NCBI GenBank assembly: GCA_024280335.1
Contig: JAJRQI010000007.1
Location: forward strand, 47,599-111,598
DNA from: Deltaproteobacteria bacterium
GTDB taxonomy: Bacteria > Desulfobacterota > Desulfuromonadia > Desulfuromonadales > Geopsychrobacteraceae
DNA length: 64,000 nt
Reading direction: 5' to 3'
The position numbers were made by a program, and so were the translations under genes. Under the pieces are notes generated by a model. The model was not told the DNA's origin and ran no database searches. It worked only from the letters and a program-made list of their open reading frames with translations. Within the stretch, counting starts at the first letter, position 1. Every line of letters starts with the position of its first letter. Positions 48,711 to 58,177 of the stretch are shown here, in pieces.

Positions 48711-51341
48711 TTAGCTGGAACCCATCCCGGGGATTTTGAATCTCATGACCACTTCCCCGGTTTCCGGGTCGACCTCGATCCGGCTTTCTTCGCCCGGCAA
48801 GGCTTTGCCCGTCGTCATCTGCATCAATCCGGACAGAAAAGCCAGCCCCTGGTTCATGACCTGGGTCAACTGTTCGGCCGAAGCAGCTGGGACAGAAGAA
48901 GCGGGCAGCGCGGTTCCGGTTTCCTTGATCGGCAGCGATTCGGTCGGTTCGACCAGCGGATCGGGTGCCTCGGCAGCCGCCGCAAGCGGCGGTTCGGCAA
49001 ATTCCTCAACCGTCGGCATGCTGAGTTGCTCGATGCTCTCTTCGAGTTGCTGCAAGAATTGTGATCGCCCCTTGGTCGAAAAATCGACGCTGTCGAGACT
49101 GCTGGCCGGACTCAACACCCCGTCGAAAAGGTTCTGTTTGAGCAGCAGGCCGTCAGCGATGCGGGTTTCGATCGAATTTTTGGTAATCAGGTTGATGACG
49201 GTTAACTGCTGACTTTGCTGTCCAAGCCGGTCGATACGGCCGATCCGCTGGTTTTTCTTGGCCGGATTCCAGGGCAGTTCGAAATTGATCACCGTATCGG
49301 CGACCTGCAGGTTCAGTCCCACCCCGCCCGCCTCGGTGGAAAGAAACACCTGGCAGACGCTGTTCTCTTCAAACTCCTTGATCAGTGCTGAGCGCTTGGC
49401 GACCGGTACTTTGCCGCTGAGTTCGACAAAACCGATATCGTTTTCACGCAACATGCGGCCGATCATATGGTTCATTCGTACCCATTCGGAAAAGATGACA
49501 ATCTTGCGCTGCGAACCCTTCAGGCAGAGCTTGTCGAGCAAAATATGGCGCAGTTCATCGAGCTTGGGAGAATAATGGACCTCCTGGTCCGGATCAACCA
49601 GAAAGGTCGAATCGCAGACCATGCGCATCTTTGCCAACAGCAGTTGCAATTTGCGCAGATCGAAGGGGGTCATGAACTTCTTGCGCAGAATCTGCGCCAC
49701 CCCCTGAGCGTAGCCGGCATGAAGGTCGGCTTGACAGGGGTGCATTTCGATCGGAATATCGAGCTGGCTGACCTGGGGAAGCTGGCGGAGGACCTCGCTT
49801 TTCTCGCGGCGCAGCAGGATCGGCTGCAGGCGTTCCTTCAAGCGTTGCAGATTGTAATAACCGGTAATTTTATTCTTCTGCCTGGCATCGAAACAGCAAT
49901 GCTGATAGGAAAATTCCCAGAGCGGCGCGAGCAGCAGCGGATCGAGAAACTCGACGATGGAGAAAATGTCGACCAGCCGATTTTCAATCGGGGTTCCGGT
50001 AAGCACCAGGCCGTGCTTTTTCGGGATCTGTTTGATGCAGGCGGCGGTTCGGGTTTCGTAGTTTTTGATCCGCTGGGCCTCATCCAGAATAATGAAATCG
50101 GGAGAGAAACTGTGCAGATGAGCAAGGTCCCGCCAGGTCGCCTCGTAGTTGCAGATCAGAAAAAAGGCCTCGGAATCCCGGTAGAGCGCAGCCCGTTCTT
50201 CGGCAGTCCCCTGAATCACCACCGCCGTTTCGGCGGAGAAGCGTTCGATTTCACTTTTCCACTGATCCTTAAGCGACGCCGGGCAGACCACCAGGGTACG
50301 CTTGAAGCCGAACAACGCTTTTTTCTGGACGGCAACACAGATCGCCTGCAACGTCTTGCCGAGACCCATTTCGTCGGCAAGGATCGCCCCTTTGCGAAAA
50401 GCGGCAAATTCGACCCCTTCTTTCTGATAAGGAAACAGCTCAGCCTTGATTCCGGAATAATCGAGGCTGCCGGCGCTTTGCACCTCCTGCAGCTGCCGCT
50501 GTTCAAACAGGTCTTCGACCCGCGCAAAGACCTCGGGACGGATGAGGATCTCTTTCCATTCTTGCGCCGCTTCGCTGAAACCTAGGAAATCGCTCTCTCT
50601 TTCCGGCCGCAGGGTCTGTTCCGAAGAAAAATAGGCTTCGATGAGTGTGCTGATTTCTTTCGGCAGCGGTTGCGGGTAGAACCAGGAGATCTGCCCATCG
50701 TTTAAGGGATCAAGATAAATCTCCACAAAGGGATAATCCTGCTGCGCCGCAGATTCAGCCCCGTGAACTGCCTTGAATTGAGAAAAAGCGAACAGCAGAT
50801 GCTTGCAGGTTGCCAGCTTGTTGGTCCGGTAATCGGGGCAGGAACAGTAACCCTGCTCCTGCTCAAGATCGCGAAAGGTCAGTTTGTAACGCAGCCCGCG
50901 TTCGTTGACCAGTTCATGTTCGCCATGGAGATTATCGGCGAACTCAATACGATACTCAGCCCGCTCCGCCTTCTCGCGCCTTTCATCGAGGACCCGCTTG
51001 ACCATCCCTTCGCGGGTGTAGGTTTTCCCGGCATCGATCTCGGGGGCTTCGTCTCTCTGCAGATAATCGGACAGTTCCAGCAGACCGGCCAAGGCGTGAT
51101 GACAGACCGGGCGGGACGATTTGCAGCTGCAGCTGGTCTCAACCCGTTCCTGGACAAAATCGATCTGCAGATCAAAGTCCTTGTGCTCATCATCGATGGC
51201 AAGGTGGAAAGAATCCCCGGCACAGCTCAACAGCTGACACTGACCGTTGACATAGAGGGCATGGGCCTGACGCTTGATCAGCCCGGTGACGGCACCATCA
51301 GCTTTGATGGCGCTGAGTTTTGCTTTGATCTGGTCGAGCAC
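48711..51341 (-). CDS. SWIM zinc-finger SNF2-family ATPase
   Basis: 876 aa from a GTG at 51341 with AGGAGG six bases upstream; the longer ATG frame above it runs into jetD and is not supported. Two SWIM-type CxCx(n)CxH fingers occur near 68 (CSCKSSRPVCHH) and 163 (CSCPDYRTNKLATCKH). The SNF2 motor has ILADEMGLGKTLQAI (about 317), DEAQRIKNYET (about 420), and helicase motif VI QRIGRIDRLGQ near 703. The tail (about 770-876) is low-complexity and ends VVMRFKIPGMGSS. It lies 88 bases after jetD on the same strand, so it may be part of the Wadjet operon. Chromosomal housekeeping use is also possible. Confidence 0.88.
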   Translation of the reverse strand: MLDQIKAKLSAIKADGAVTGLIKRQAHALYVNGQCQLLSCAGDSFHLAIDDEHKDFDLQIDFVQERVETSCSCKSSRPVCHHALAGLLELSDYLQRDEAPEIDAGKTYTREGMVKRVLDERREKAERAEYRIEFADNLHGEHELVNERGLRYKLTFRDLEQEQGYCSCPDYRTNKLATCKHLLFAFSQFKAVHGAESAAQQDYPFVEIYLDPLNDGQISWFYPQPLPKEISTLIEAYFSSEQTLRPERESDFLGFSEAAQEWKEILIRPEVFARVEDLFEQRQLQEVQSAGSLDYSGIKAELFPYQKEGVEFAAFRKGAILADEMGLGKTLQAICVAVQKKALFGFKRTLVVCPASLKDQWKSEIERFSAETAVVIQGTAEERAALYRDSEAFFLICNYEATWRDLAHLHSFSPDFIILDEAQRIKNYETRTAACIKQIPKKHGLVLTGTPIENRLVDIFSIVEFLDPLLLAPLWEFSYQHCCFDARQKNKITGYYNLQRLKERLQPILLRREKSEVLRQLPQVSQLDIPIEMHPCQADLHAGYAQGVAQILRKKFMTPFDLRKLQLLLAKMRMVCDSTFLVDPDQEVHYSPKLDELRHILLDKLCLKGSQRKIVIFSEWVRMNHMIGRMLRENDIGFVELSGKVPVAKRSALIKEFEENSVCQVFLSTEAGGVGLNLQVADTVINFELPWNPAKKNQRIGRIDRLGQQSQQLTVINLITKNSIETRIADGLLLKQNLFDGVLSPASSLDSVDFSTKGRSQFLQQLEESIEQLSMPTVEEFAEPPLAAAAEAPDPLVEPTESLPIKETGTALPASSVPAASAEQLTQVMNQGLAFLSGLMQMTTGKALPGEESRIEVDPETGEVVMRFKIPGMGSS

Positions 51342-51429
51342 GGTTTCCTCCTGTCTAACGGGGTTGAAAAGCTTCAAAAATGACAAGCTATCACGCGACA
51401 AGCCTGAGGAACAACTTGCACATCGTCCC

Positions 51430-52623
51430 TTACAGATTTTCGTCCAGCCATTCCTGCAGACGGGAAAAGGCGATCCGTTCCTGCTCCAGACGGATATTCT
51501 CCCCCAGCCGATTGCTGCACAAATCCTGATAGAGCTGCTGTTCTTGCTCGTCAAGGTGGGGCAGGTCGGTCAGGCAACGCTTGCCGGGCTCTTCACTGAC
51601 CCAGAGGTCTTGCCCCGTCAGCAAGGTTTCCCGATCCATCAGCAGGGAGCGGGTCTGCGGATAATAACCGCGCAGCTGCGAGAGGATGGCAAAGCCGTGG
51701 CTGTCGATATCGCCCCAGTAGTAGATCGACTTCTCGCGCAGCCAGGGGATCTCCTTGAGGGCTTGAACGCCGTAGCCGAGGCCGAAAATGACTGTGGCGG
51801 AGGCTAACTGCGGAAAACTGAGGCCGTTGATCTTGTTCTCGGTGATAAACACCCGCGAGCAGGGAAGGGCCAGATTACGGAACTGGCTGAGCGGCAGGCT
51901 AAGATCGCTGATCCCCCAAGGTACTGTCAGCGCTGGATCGAGAATGCGCAGCCGGATCAGCGGCTCATCGTAGCGCAGGCCGAAGCGTTGCTCAAAGCCG
52001 CTCCCGGCCAGACTGGTCACCTCCGCACTGATGGCCTCGGGCGGCAACAGCTGATCGAGCAGTTCGCGCAGAATCCGTTTGTGGCCTTCGATGAACTTGC
52101 TGTCAACAGCGGGGATCTCCAACTCGCGCAGATAGCGGTCCGGCCGGGAATTCCGGCAAAAATAGTCGCAGACCCGCAGCAACTGCGGCCAGATCTCCAG
52201 GTGTTTCAGCATTTTCAAGGGATTTTCTTCCAGCCAGACCCGCAGGTGCGGCTGGCTGCGCCGGGTCTCCTCGGCCATGGCACAAAAACGCGCAAATTCC
52301 TCCTGCTTGTCGATGCTGCGCAGCAGATCCGGCAGACTGTCGAAACCGATGCGAGCGGGAAATCGCTGGCGCCCCAGCTGGCGATGGTTGCTGTCGGTCA
52401 GCTCCAGCGTATAACCGTAACCGAGGCGCTCCTTGCTCCCGTCCCGCAACTCGTTCACCCAGCAGCGCAGCTCGGCAAACTGTTCCAGAGCCGCCTTCCC
52501 GGTCACTTTGTGAAAACGGATGTCGAGGGGAAAGAGCTCCTCGCCCTTCAGCCAGGCGCTGAGCAAACGACCGCTTTGCCAGTGTTGCAGGGCTTTCTTC
52601 TTGATCTCCGCCGTCGCAATCAT
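51430..52623 (-). CDS. jetD: Wadjet type I nuclease subunit JetD (DUF3322/DUF2220)
   Basis: 397 aa. The N-terminal DUF3322-type region (about 1-190) starts IATAEIKKKALQHW and has LRCWVNELRD and LPDLLRSIDKQEEFARF. The C-terminal DUF2220 TOPRIM-like nuclease domain shows Glu in RVFITENKINGLSFPQL (about 256-272) and the acidic GDIDSHGFAIL (about 305-315). In characterised Wadjet systems JetD cuts DNA that JetABC has looped and cannot extrude further. It overlaps jetC by four bases, the last of the four canonical genes. Confidence 0.95.
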   Translation of the reverse strand: MIATAEIKKKALQHWQSGRLLSAWLKGEELFPLDIRFHKVTGKAALEQFAELRCWVNELRDGSKERLGYGYTLELTDSNHRQLGRQRFPARIGFDSLPDLLRSIDKQEEFARFCAMAEETRRSQPHLRVWLEENPLKMLKHLEIWPQLLRVCDYFCRNSRPDRYLRELEIPAVDSKFIEGHKRILRELLDQLLPPEAISAEVTSLAGSGFEQRFGLRYDEPLIRLRILDPALTVPWGISDLSLPLSQFRNLALPCSRVFITENKINGLSFPQLASATVIFGLGYGVQALKEIPWLREKSIYYWGDIDSHGFAILSQLRGYYPQTRSLLMDRETLLTGQDLWVSEEPGKRCLTDLPHLDEQEQQLYQDLCSNRLGENIRLEQERIAFSRLQEWLDENL

Positions 52624-55600
52624 CCTTTTGCCTGTTGCTGAAACTGCGCTTTTTCCGCCCGGTATTCTTCGAGGGTCAGGTTGCGCAGCACCGAATTGGA
52701 CCCGCCCTCGTTGTGTACGAAATGGACCGAACGGATGTAATCTTCAATGACATGGATCTTCTGCAACGGGGTAACAATCAGCAACTGCAGATGGAGTTTC
52801 TTGAACAGTTCCAGGCCGTAGCGGGTACTTTCATCGGAGCCCTTGGCAAAGGCCTCGTCGATGACCACGAAGCGGAAGGAACGTGACTGAACCGCGCCCC
52901 ATTCAAGACCTAACTGATAGGCCAGCGCCGAGGCGAGGATGGTGTAGGCCAGCTTCTCCTTCTGCCCGCCCGACTTGCCCGAGGCGTCGGAGTAGAATTC
53001 ACGCTCGCTGCCATCTTCCTGCCAGCGTTCGCTGGCGGAAAAGCTGAACCAGTTGCGCACGTCGGTGACCTTGCGGGTCCATTTGCGGTCGCTGTCGATC
53101 AGTCCCTCGCGGCCGTTGAAACGCTCGATGAGTGCCTTGACCTGCAGAAATTTCGCCTCGTTGTAGAGTTCCGAACCTTCCAGAGTATCGGCCAGGCACT
53201 GTTTGAGCTCCTGCTGAAAATCACGCACCTCGGGATCCTGGGTCTTGTCCATGACCAGCTCGATATAGGTTCCGGGGTTGTATTCGATCTCGCCCAGCGA
53301 ACCGTTGATGGTGCCGATCTTCTCCCTGATCTGCTGACGCTCCTTGTCGAGCTGGTTCTGAAACAGGGCAACGCTGTTGATCGTTCCTTCGTTGAGCAGT
53401 CGTTTGAAATTCTGCTCATGGCGGGGAAGATCTTGTTCCTGCAGCGCCTGCAGCATGGTTTCAAATTCGTTCAGGGCCTCAAGGCCGGCATCCACCTCGG
53501 CGGTTTCAGCGGGGTAAGCATTTTTGTAGGCCTGCATCGCTCCGATCAGCTTTTCGGTCAGACGCTTGACCCTGTTGGCGTCGTTATCGAGCTGCTGCTG
53601 AATCGCTTCGCGCACCTCGCGCTGGGCCTTGTCGATATTCTGCAGATTCAGATTCCGGGCACAAAAAGGGTCGATTCCAGGAAACCAGGTATCACGCTCC
53701 TCCGCAGTCAAAAGATCGATCAGCTGCCGGGCTTCGGTCAGTTCATGCCGCCGGTTTTTCAGCCGTTCTTTCTGACCGCCGGCGTCCTGGCCCAGCTCAC
53801 TCTGGCGGTTTTCCTTCAGCTCCAGTTCATTCCGGGTCAGTTCCAGTTGATCTCGCAAGGTCTGCAAACGGTCGGAGCTGCGTTCAATTTCGCTCTTCTC
53901 TTCCTGCAGTGTCTGGATGCGCCTGACTGTCGGGTTCCAGTCAAGTTCAGAGTAATCCTCGAATTTCAACAGGTCACGCACCGCATCACGCTTTTCATTT
54001 TGCCCCTGCTGTTCGGTTGCCAGTCCGGTCAGCAGATCGGTTAACCGCCGGTTTTCATTCTTCAGTTGCAGGCTTTTCCCTTCCAGAGTTTTGATTTTCT
54101 CCGCATTGCTCCAGCCCAGTACGTAGAGGCTGCGATCGTGAATGGAACGACGATCATCCTTTTCATGACGCTGGCCGCCCGACTTGATCTGACCGCTCGG
54201 GGTGATCGCCTTCGGCAACCGCCGAAACCTGTCAAGGTCATGGCAGCAGATGAAATCAAAACGTTTCTGCAACTGGGCTTCCAACCAGGGATAAAATTCA
54301 CTCTCGGGCTTAATACGCAGCCTGTTGGCCAGTGAATCGGGTTGCAAGGTTTTCCCGCTCTGCCGGGCGTCGCTTTCACGCACCCGGAAGTAGACCAACC
54401 GCCCACGCAGATGGGTTTGATCGACGTAACGACTGACTTGGGAATAGAGCGGATCCGGCACCAGCAGGCTGAGACCGAAATTATGCAGCAGCCGCTCAAT
54501 CGCCCCTTCCCACTGTTCGGCGTCTTCGCCGATTTGTAACAGCTCGCCGACAAAGGGCAGCGCATTCTCATCGAGATCGAGGGCGCTTGCCAGCTCACGG
54601 CGAAGTTCCAGATTCTTACGCGGGATATTGCTCTTGCGCTGACGCAGGGAGTCGAGTTCTTTCTCCAGCAGAAGCAGTTCCTTTTTCAGCTCCTGCCGCT
54701 CAACACTGCGCTCGATCTCCAGCTGTTTGATTGTTTCGATCTGCGCGTCAATATTGGCCAGCAAGGTCCGCGCAGCGATCAATGCCGCGAAAAAATCCTC
54801 TTCACAAGCGATTTTCGGCAACCCCAGTTTTTCCTCATGGCGGCGATATTCCTGCTCCTGATGTTGCTTGCGGCGGCGTTCTTTCTCCAACTCGATGATT
54901 TTCTGTTCCAGCTCATGCAAGCGTCGCCCGCCGCTTGCATCGATCGCGGTTTTCAGCTCCCCCTCCTGCTGCCGCAACTGATCGAGCTCCTGCTTGACTC
55001 GCTGCAGCCGCTGGTCGATTTTCTGCACCTCCAGCTCCAGCTTTTCGATCTGCGCTGTCAGTAATTCCGATTTATGCGCAGCGAAATAGGCGACCAGCGC
55101 CTCACGGCAACGGCGTAAGTCATCAACCGCAGCGCTCAGCTTACGAAAGCGGCGACCGTCCGCCGCCAGCGGAGCGAGCAATTCGATCTGCTGCTTGGCC
55201 TTGAGCACCGCTTCGTGCGCCCGGTTGAGGTTGTCGAAATTGCGCCGCAGATCTTCGATCCGCCCCTCGGTCTGCCCCTTTTCGAGCATATGATTGCGCA
55301 CAAAGTCGGTCAGGTTGCCGACCGACTTCATCGACACCGTCTGATAGAACAGCTCCAGCGCCTGCTCGTTCTGAATCCCGAACAGATGGCGGAAACGGCT
55401 GCCGTACTCCTTGAAGTTGTCCAGCACTTCAACTTTGGCGGTACGCCGCAAGCGCTTTCTCAGTTCAGCAATATCGCTGCCGAAATCACTGAAGTCTGTC
55501 GCGATACTTAAGGGTGTCTGGGAAACAACGAAGAAACGTTCGGGATTGCGTTTCTGATCCTTGAGCCAGAAAACCTGGGCCAGGGTGACGCCCTGACTGA

Positions 55601-55982
55601 AACCCTGATTGTAGAAGTGAGCGAGCAGCACCGTGTAGCTGTTTTCGTCACGTAGCGCCACCGCCCTGGCGACCTGGGTCAGATCGTCCTTGGCGCTTTT
55701 GTACTCGCCGCGGATATATGAATAGAGGGAGCGTTCCTTGCCTTGTGCCCCGGCTGCTTTGTTGTAAACGATGCGCTGGTGAGGCACCAGCAGGGTGGTC
55801 ACGGCGTCGACCAGGGTCGATTTGCCCGAGCCGATATCGCCGGTCAGCAGTCCGTTGTGGCCCTGGGGACCGATACTCCAGACATGCCGGTGGAAGGTTC
55901 CCCAGTTATAGACCTCAAGGCGCTGCAGGCGGAACCCGGTGACGCTGTCATCGGCGGCAAAATCAAGCGAGAGAGTCGGCAT
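52620..55982 (-). CDS. jetC: Wadjet type I SMC/MukB-like ATPase JetC
   Basis: 1120 aa from the ATG at 55982; jetB ends 20 bases inside the gene. Head part 1 has Walker A LTGDIGSGKSTLVDA (about 43-57). A very long helical, charged coiled coil fills about 290-950, interrupted near 500-570 by a hinge-like segment. Head part 2 has the ABC signature-type GKSGGQKEKLAYTI (about 1005) and Walker B FVVIDEAFAKGSDES (about 1037). It is the motor that extrudes loops of circular plasmid DNA. Confidence 0.95.
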   Translation of the reverse strand: MPTLSLDFAADDSVTGFRLQRLEVYNWGTFHRHVWSIGPQGHNGLLTGDIGSGKSTLVDAVTTLLVPHQRIVYNKAAGAQGKERSLYSYIRGEYKSAKDDLTQVARAVALRDENSYTVLLAHFYNQGFSQGVTLAQVFWLKDQKRNPERFFVVSQTPLSIATDFSDFGSDIAELRKRLRRTAKVEVLDNFKEYGSRFRHLFGIQNEQALELFYQTVSMKSVGNLTDFVRNHMLEKGQTEGRIEDLRRNFDNLNRAHEAVLKAKQQIELLAPLAADGRRFRKLSAAVDDLRRCREALVAYFAAHKSELLTAQIEKLELEVQKIDQRLQRVKQELDQLRQQEGELKTAIDASGGRRLHELEQKIIELEKERRRKQHQEQEYRRHEEKLGLPKIACEEDFFAALIAARTLLANIDAQIETIKQLEIERSVERQELKKELLLLEKELDSLRQRKSNIPRKNLELRRELASALDLDENALPFVGELLQIGEDAEQWEGAIERLLHNFGLSLLVPDPLYSQVSRYVDQTHLRGRLVYFRVRESDARQSGKTLQPDSLANRLRIKPESEFYPWLEAQLQKRFDFICCHDLDRFRRLPKAITPSGQIKSGGQRHEKDDRRSIHDRSLYVLGWSNAEKIKTLEGKSLQLKNENRRLTDLLTGLATEQQGQNEKRDAVRDLLKFEDYSELDWNPTVRRIQTLQEEKSEIERSSDRLQTLRDQLELTRNELELKENRQSELGQDAGGQKERLKNRRHELTEARQLIDLLTAEERDTWFPGIDPFCARNLNLQNIDKAQREVREAIQQQLDNDANRVKRLTEKLIGAMQAYKNAYPAETAEVDAGLEALNEFETMLQALQEQDLPRHEQNFKRLLNEGTINSVALFQNQLDKERQQIREKIGTINGSLGEIEYNPGTYIELVMDKTQDPEVRDFQQELKQCLADTLEGSELYNEAKFLQVKALIERFNGREGLIDSDRKWTRKVTDVRNWFSFSASERWQEDGSEREFYSDASGKSGGQKEKLAYTILASALAYQLGLEWGAVQSRSFRFVVIDEAFAKGSDESTRYGLELFKKLHLQLLIVTPLQKIHVIEDYIRSVHFVHNEGGSNSVLRNLTLEEYRAEKAQFQQQAKG

Positions 55983-56571
55983 GGGTCCGGTAGTCCTCCA
56001 GTTTCTGCTGCAAATCGCCGAGCCAATCGGCATCGACTAACGCCTTGATGATACGCCGCACCTCGAAACGCTCCTCTTCCCCTTTCAGACGGCGCAGAAA
56101 TCCATAATCGATCACCTTGCGGATGTGACTGTCGATCTGTTCGACGGTTTTCGCTTCATTGCTGCTTTCCGGCAGAAAGACCCGCAGCATGTCGACAATC
56201 TGCGTACGGCTGAGGATCACCCGCGTTTCACCGCCGGCAACGTCCTGTTCAATCAACTGCTTGCGCAATAACACACAGAGCAGGCTGACCGGATAGCTGA
56301 GCTGGCGACGCTGTACCAGTCTCGGCAGCGGCGGGTTCTCTTCATCCCTTTCAGCGGCCGCGCCTTCCTGCTGCTGACGCAAAAAGGCATAGCCTTCGAT
56401 CTCATCGATCAGCAGCTGCAGACCGATCAGGCTGAAATAATCACGGACAGCTGCCTGGTAGGTCAGCAGGTCGCGCCACTGCTCAGGACTTTGGTCCTGG
56501 TAGAGGACGCCCTTGAAGAGCTGAATCAGCACCAGCGAAGCCGGGCGTGGCAGGTTCAATAATGCGTTCAT
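55963..56571 (-). CDS. jetB: Wadjet type I kleisin-associated subunit JetB (DUF4194)
   Basis: 202 aa, mostly helical winged-helix-type protein. Features are LVQRRQLSYPVSLLCVLLRKQLIEQD (about 90-115), EQIDSHIRKVIDYGFLRRLKGEEERFEVRRII (about 145-176), and the end LADYRTHADSLA that overlaps jetC. By analogy with MukE it holds the JetA-JetC complex together. It starts eight bases after jetA with AGGAATTG as ribosome site. Length and order fit DUF4194 proteins. Confidence 0.92.
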   Translation of the reverse strand: MNALLNLPRPASLVLIQLFKGVLYQDQSPEQWRDLLTYQAAVRDYFSLIGLQLLIDEIEGYAFLRQQQEGAAAERDEENPPLPRLVQRRQLSYPVSLLCVLLRKQLIEQDVAGGETRVILSRTQIVDMLRVFLPESSNEAKTVEQIDSHIRKVIDYGFLRRLKGEEERFEVRRIIKALVDADWLGDLQQKLEDYRTHADSLA

Positions 56572-56579
56572 ACAATTCC

Positions 56580-58019
56580 TTAACGGGTAAAAATCACCTT
56601 CGGCAGCTCAATCTGTCGGATGCGGCCGGTTTCGGTGGTCACTGTCAGGCTCTCAGTCTCATCGGCATTCACCAGCGCCTTGTCGTCCTTGTCGGCCAGG
56701 TTCAGGTAGGTCAGGATCTCGGCCAGCCCCTTGCGCACCGGGAACTCATCGACCAGCTGGCGCAGGGAAATCTGCGAGCGAACCTGCAACGCCTGACGAA
56801 TTTGCGCCCGCAGCTGAGCCTCATCAACATAGCTCTGTCGGTAGAGGATCTGGATGTCGACGTCGGACTCCCCGGCACTCAGCGCCAGGTCCTCAATCTG
56901 CGGCTTCTTCGGCGGAACAAACAGGCTGCGGGTCATCACCAGGTCGAGGGCGGGCTTCAGATCATCCAGACCGACAAAGGCACGCTCGCCGGGCGGAGCG
57001 TCCTTGACGACAACCGCCTGCTTTTCGATCCCCCGGACCAGATCCATAATCCTGCGGTTCTCCAGATAGGCCTGATCGTCAAGATACTTGCGCAGCTGCT
57101 CCACCAGTCGGTTGTTGGTCCGGTAAACTTTCTCACCGGCATCGAGCAAAGCGAACTTGATCCCGGCCAGGAAACGGTCCGGCGTCAGCGACTGAACCTC
57201 ATCCAGAGCATAGACCGCTTCGAGCAGTTCGGCCAGTTCGGTCTGCCGCGGCGCCGACATCAGAAACTCCCAGAAGGCGCGAAAGCTCTTGCCCTGATCC
57301 GAATCCCAAATGACATCCTGCTCGCGAAAGATCTCATCGAGAAGGGCCCCCTTGGCCTTGTCGCTGACAGCGATCCGCTCACGGGTTTGGCGGTCAAGGC
57401 CGCGAAAGTTGTACTCCACCTGGCGAAAATCGGACAACAGCCGCCGTGCGGTCTCCTCCACTTGAAAAAACCGTTCCTTGATCCGGGTCGGATCGTAGGG
57501 TTCGATGACGCCGCTGCGAATTTTCTCAATTTCGCCATCCAACTCAGCCTTCTGCCGTTCCAGTTCGGCGATCCGCTGGGCCGGGTCCTGCTGGGTTTTG
57601 CGGACGATTTCACGCAACAGTTCAAACACCGTCAACAAACGCGACTCGGTCCCGACAAACTGCCGCGGCTCCAGACTCTGCAACCACTCCACCGCCTTTT
57701 CAGTCGCCGGGGTCAGATCGAACTCAGGCTCGTCACTGTTGTCGGTATAGTATTTGCGCAGCACCGGGGTCTTGCCCCCGGCCCAGTCCTCAAGATACTG
57801 GCGGGCGGTTTTCGGGTATTTCGCCTCACCGTGGATTTCGCGGAGATGGAAAAGATAGTCATCCAGGCTGGTGGTCAGATCCCCTTGCGGCAGCGAACGC
57901 CGATTGGGCTGAACAAAGACGCGGAACAGAAAGCTGATGATCAACGGCGCATTATCGGCCGCCAGCAAGCGCAGGGTCGGATGGGTCTGCTTCAATTTTT
58001 CCAGATAATCGTGATCCAT
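56580..58019 (-). CDS. jetA: Wadjet type I kleisin subunit JetA (DUF3375)
   Basis: 479 aa, DUF3375 (MukF-like kleisin). Starts MDHDYLEKLKQTHPTLRLLAADNAPLI; central coiled coil with IAELERQKAELDGEIEKIRSG (about 225-245) and ERFFQVEETARRLLSDFRQVEYNFRG (about 258-283); a C-terminal beta-region ends with VTTETGRIRQIELPKVIF. First gene of the jetABCD operon. The ribosome site before the ATG at 58019 is weak. A promoter is proposed upstream. Confidence 0.93.
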   Translation of the reverse strand: MDHDYLEKLKQTHPTLRLLAADNAPLIISFLFRVFVQPNRRSLPQGDLTTSLDDYLFHLREIHGEAKYPKTARQYLEDWAGGKTPVLRKYYTDNSDEPEFDLTPATEKAVEWLQSLEPRQFVGTESRLLTVFELLREIVRKTQQDPAQRIAELERQKAELDGEIEKIRSGVIEPYDPTRIKERFFQVEETARRLLSDFRQVEYNFRGLDRQTRERIAVSDKAKGALLDEIFREQDVIWDSDQGKSFRAFWEFLMSAPRQTELAELLEAVYALDEVQSLTPDRFLAGIKFALLDAGEKVYRTNNRLVEQLRKYLDDQAYLENRRIMDLVRGIEKQAVVVKDAPPGERAFVGLDDLKPALDLVMTRSLFVPPKKPQIEDLALSAGESDVDIQILYRQSYVDEAQLRAQIRQALQVRSQISLRQLVDEFPVRKGLAEILTYLNLADKDDKALVNADETESLTVTTETGRIRQIELPKVIFTR

Positions 58020-58090
58020 ATGACCGGGGTCGACTCAAGCGGTGAAAAGCGTGCCGGGGCTAGCGGGTCGGGAGAAGGAGTTCGACCAGT

Positions 58091-58119
58091 AATATACTCG
58101 ATCCAGTGCGCTATTTACA
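58091..58119 (-). promoter_or_regulatory. Candidate promoter of the jetABCD operon
   Basis: On the minus strand TGTAAA (58114-58119), a 17-base spacer and TATATT (58091-58096) precede the jetA ATG by about 70 bases. The -10 match is good and the -35 match weak. No other strong candidate is seen in the 158-base gap between the two genes. Confidence 0.4.
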
Positions 58120-58177
58120 GCCCCTTTTCCATGGCTGAAAAAGAGCCCTGTTTCAAGAGCAACCGCAGCGCAGGAGA

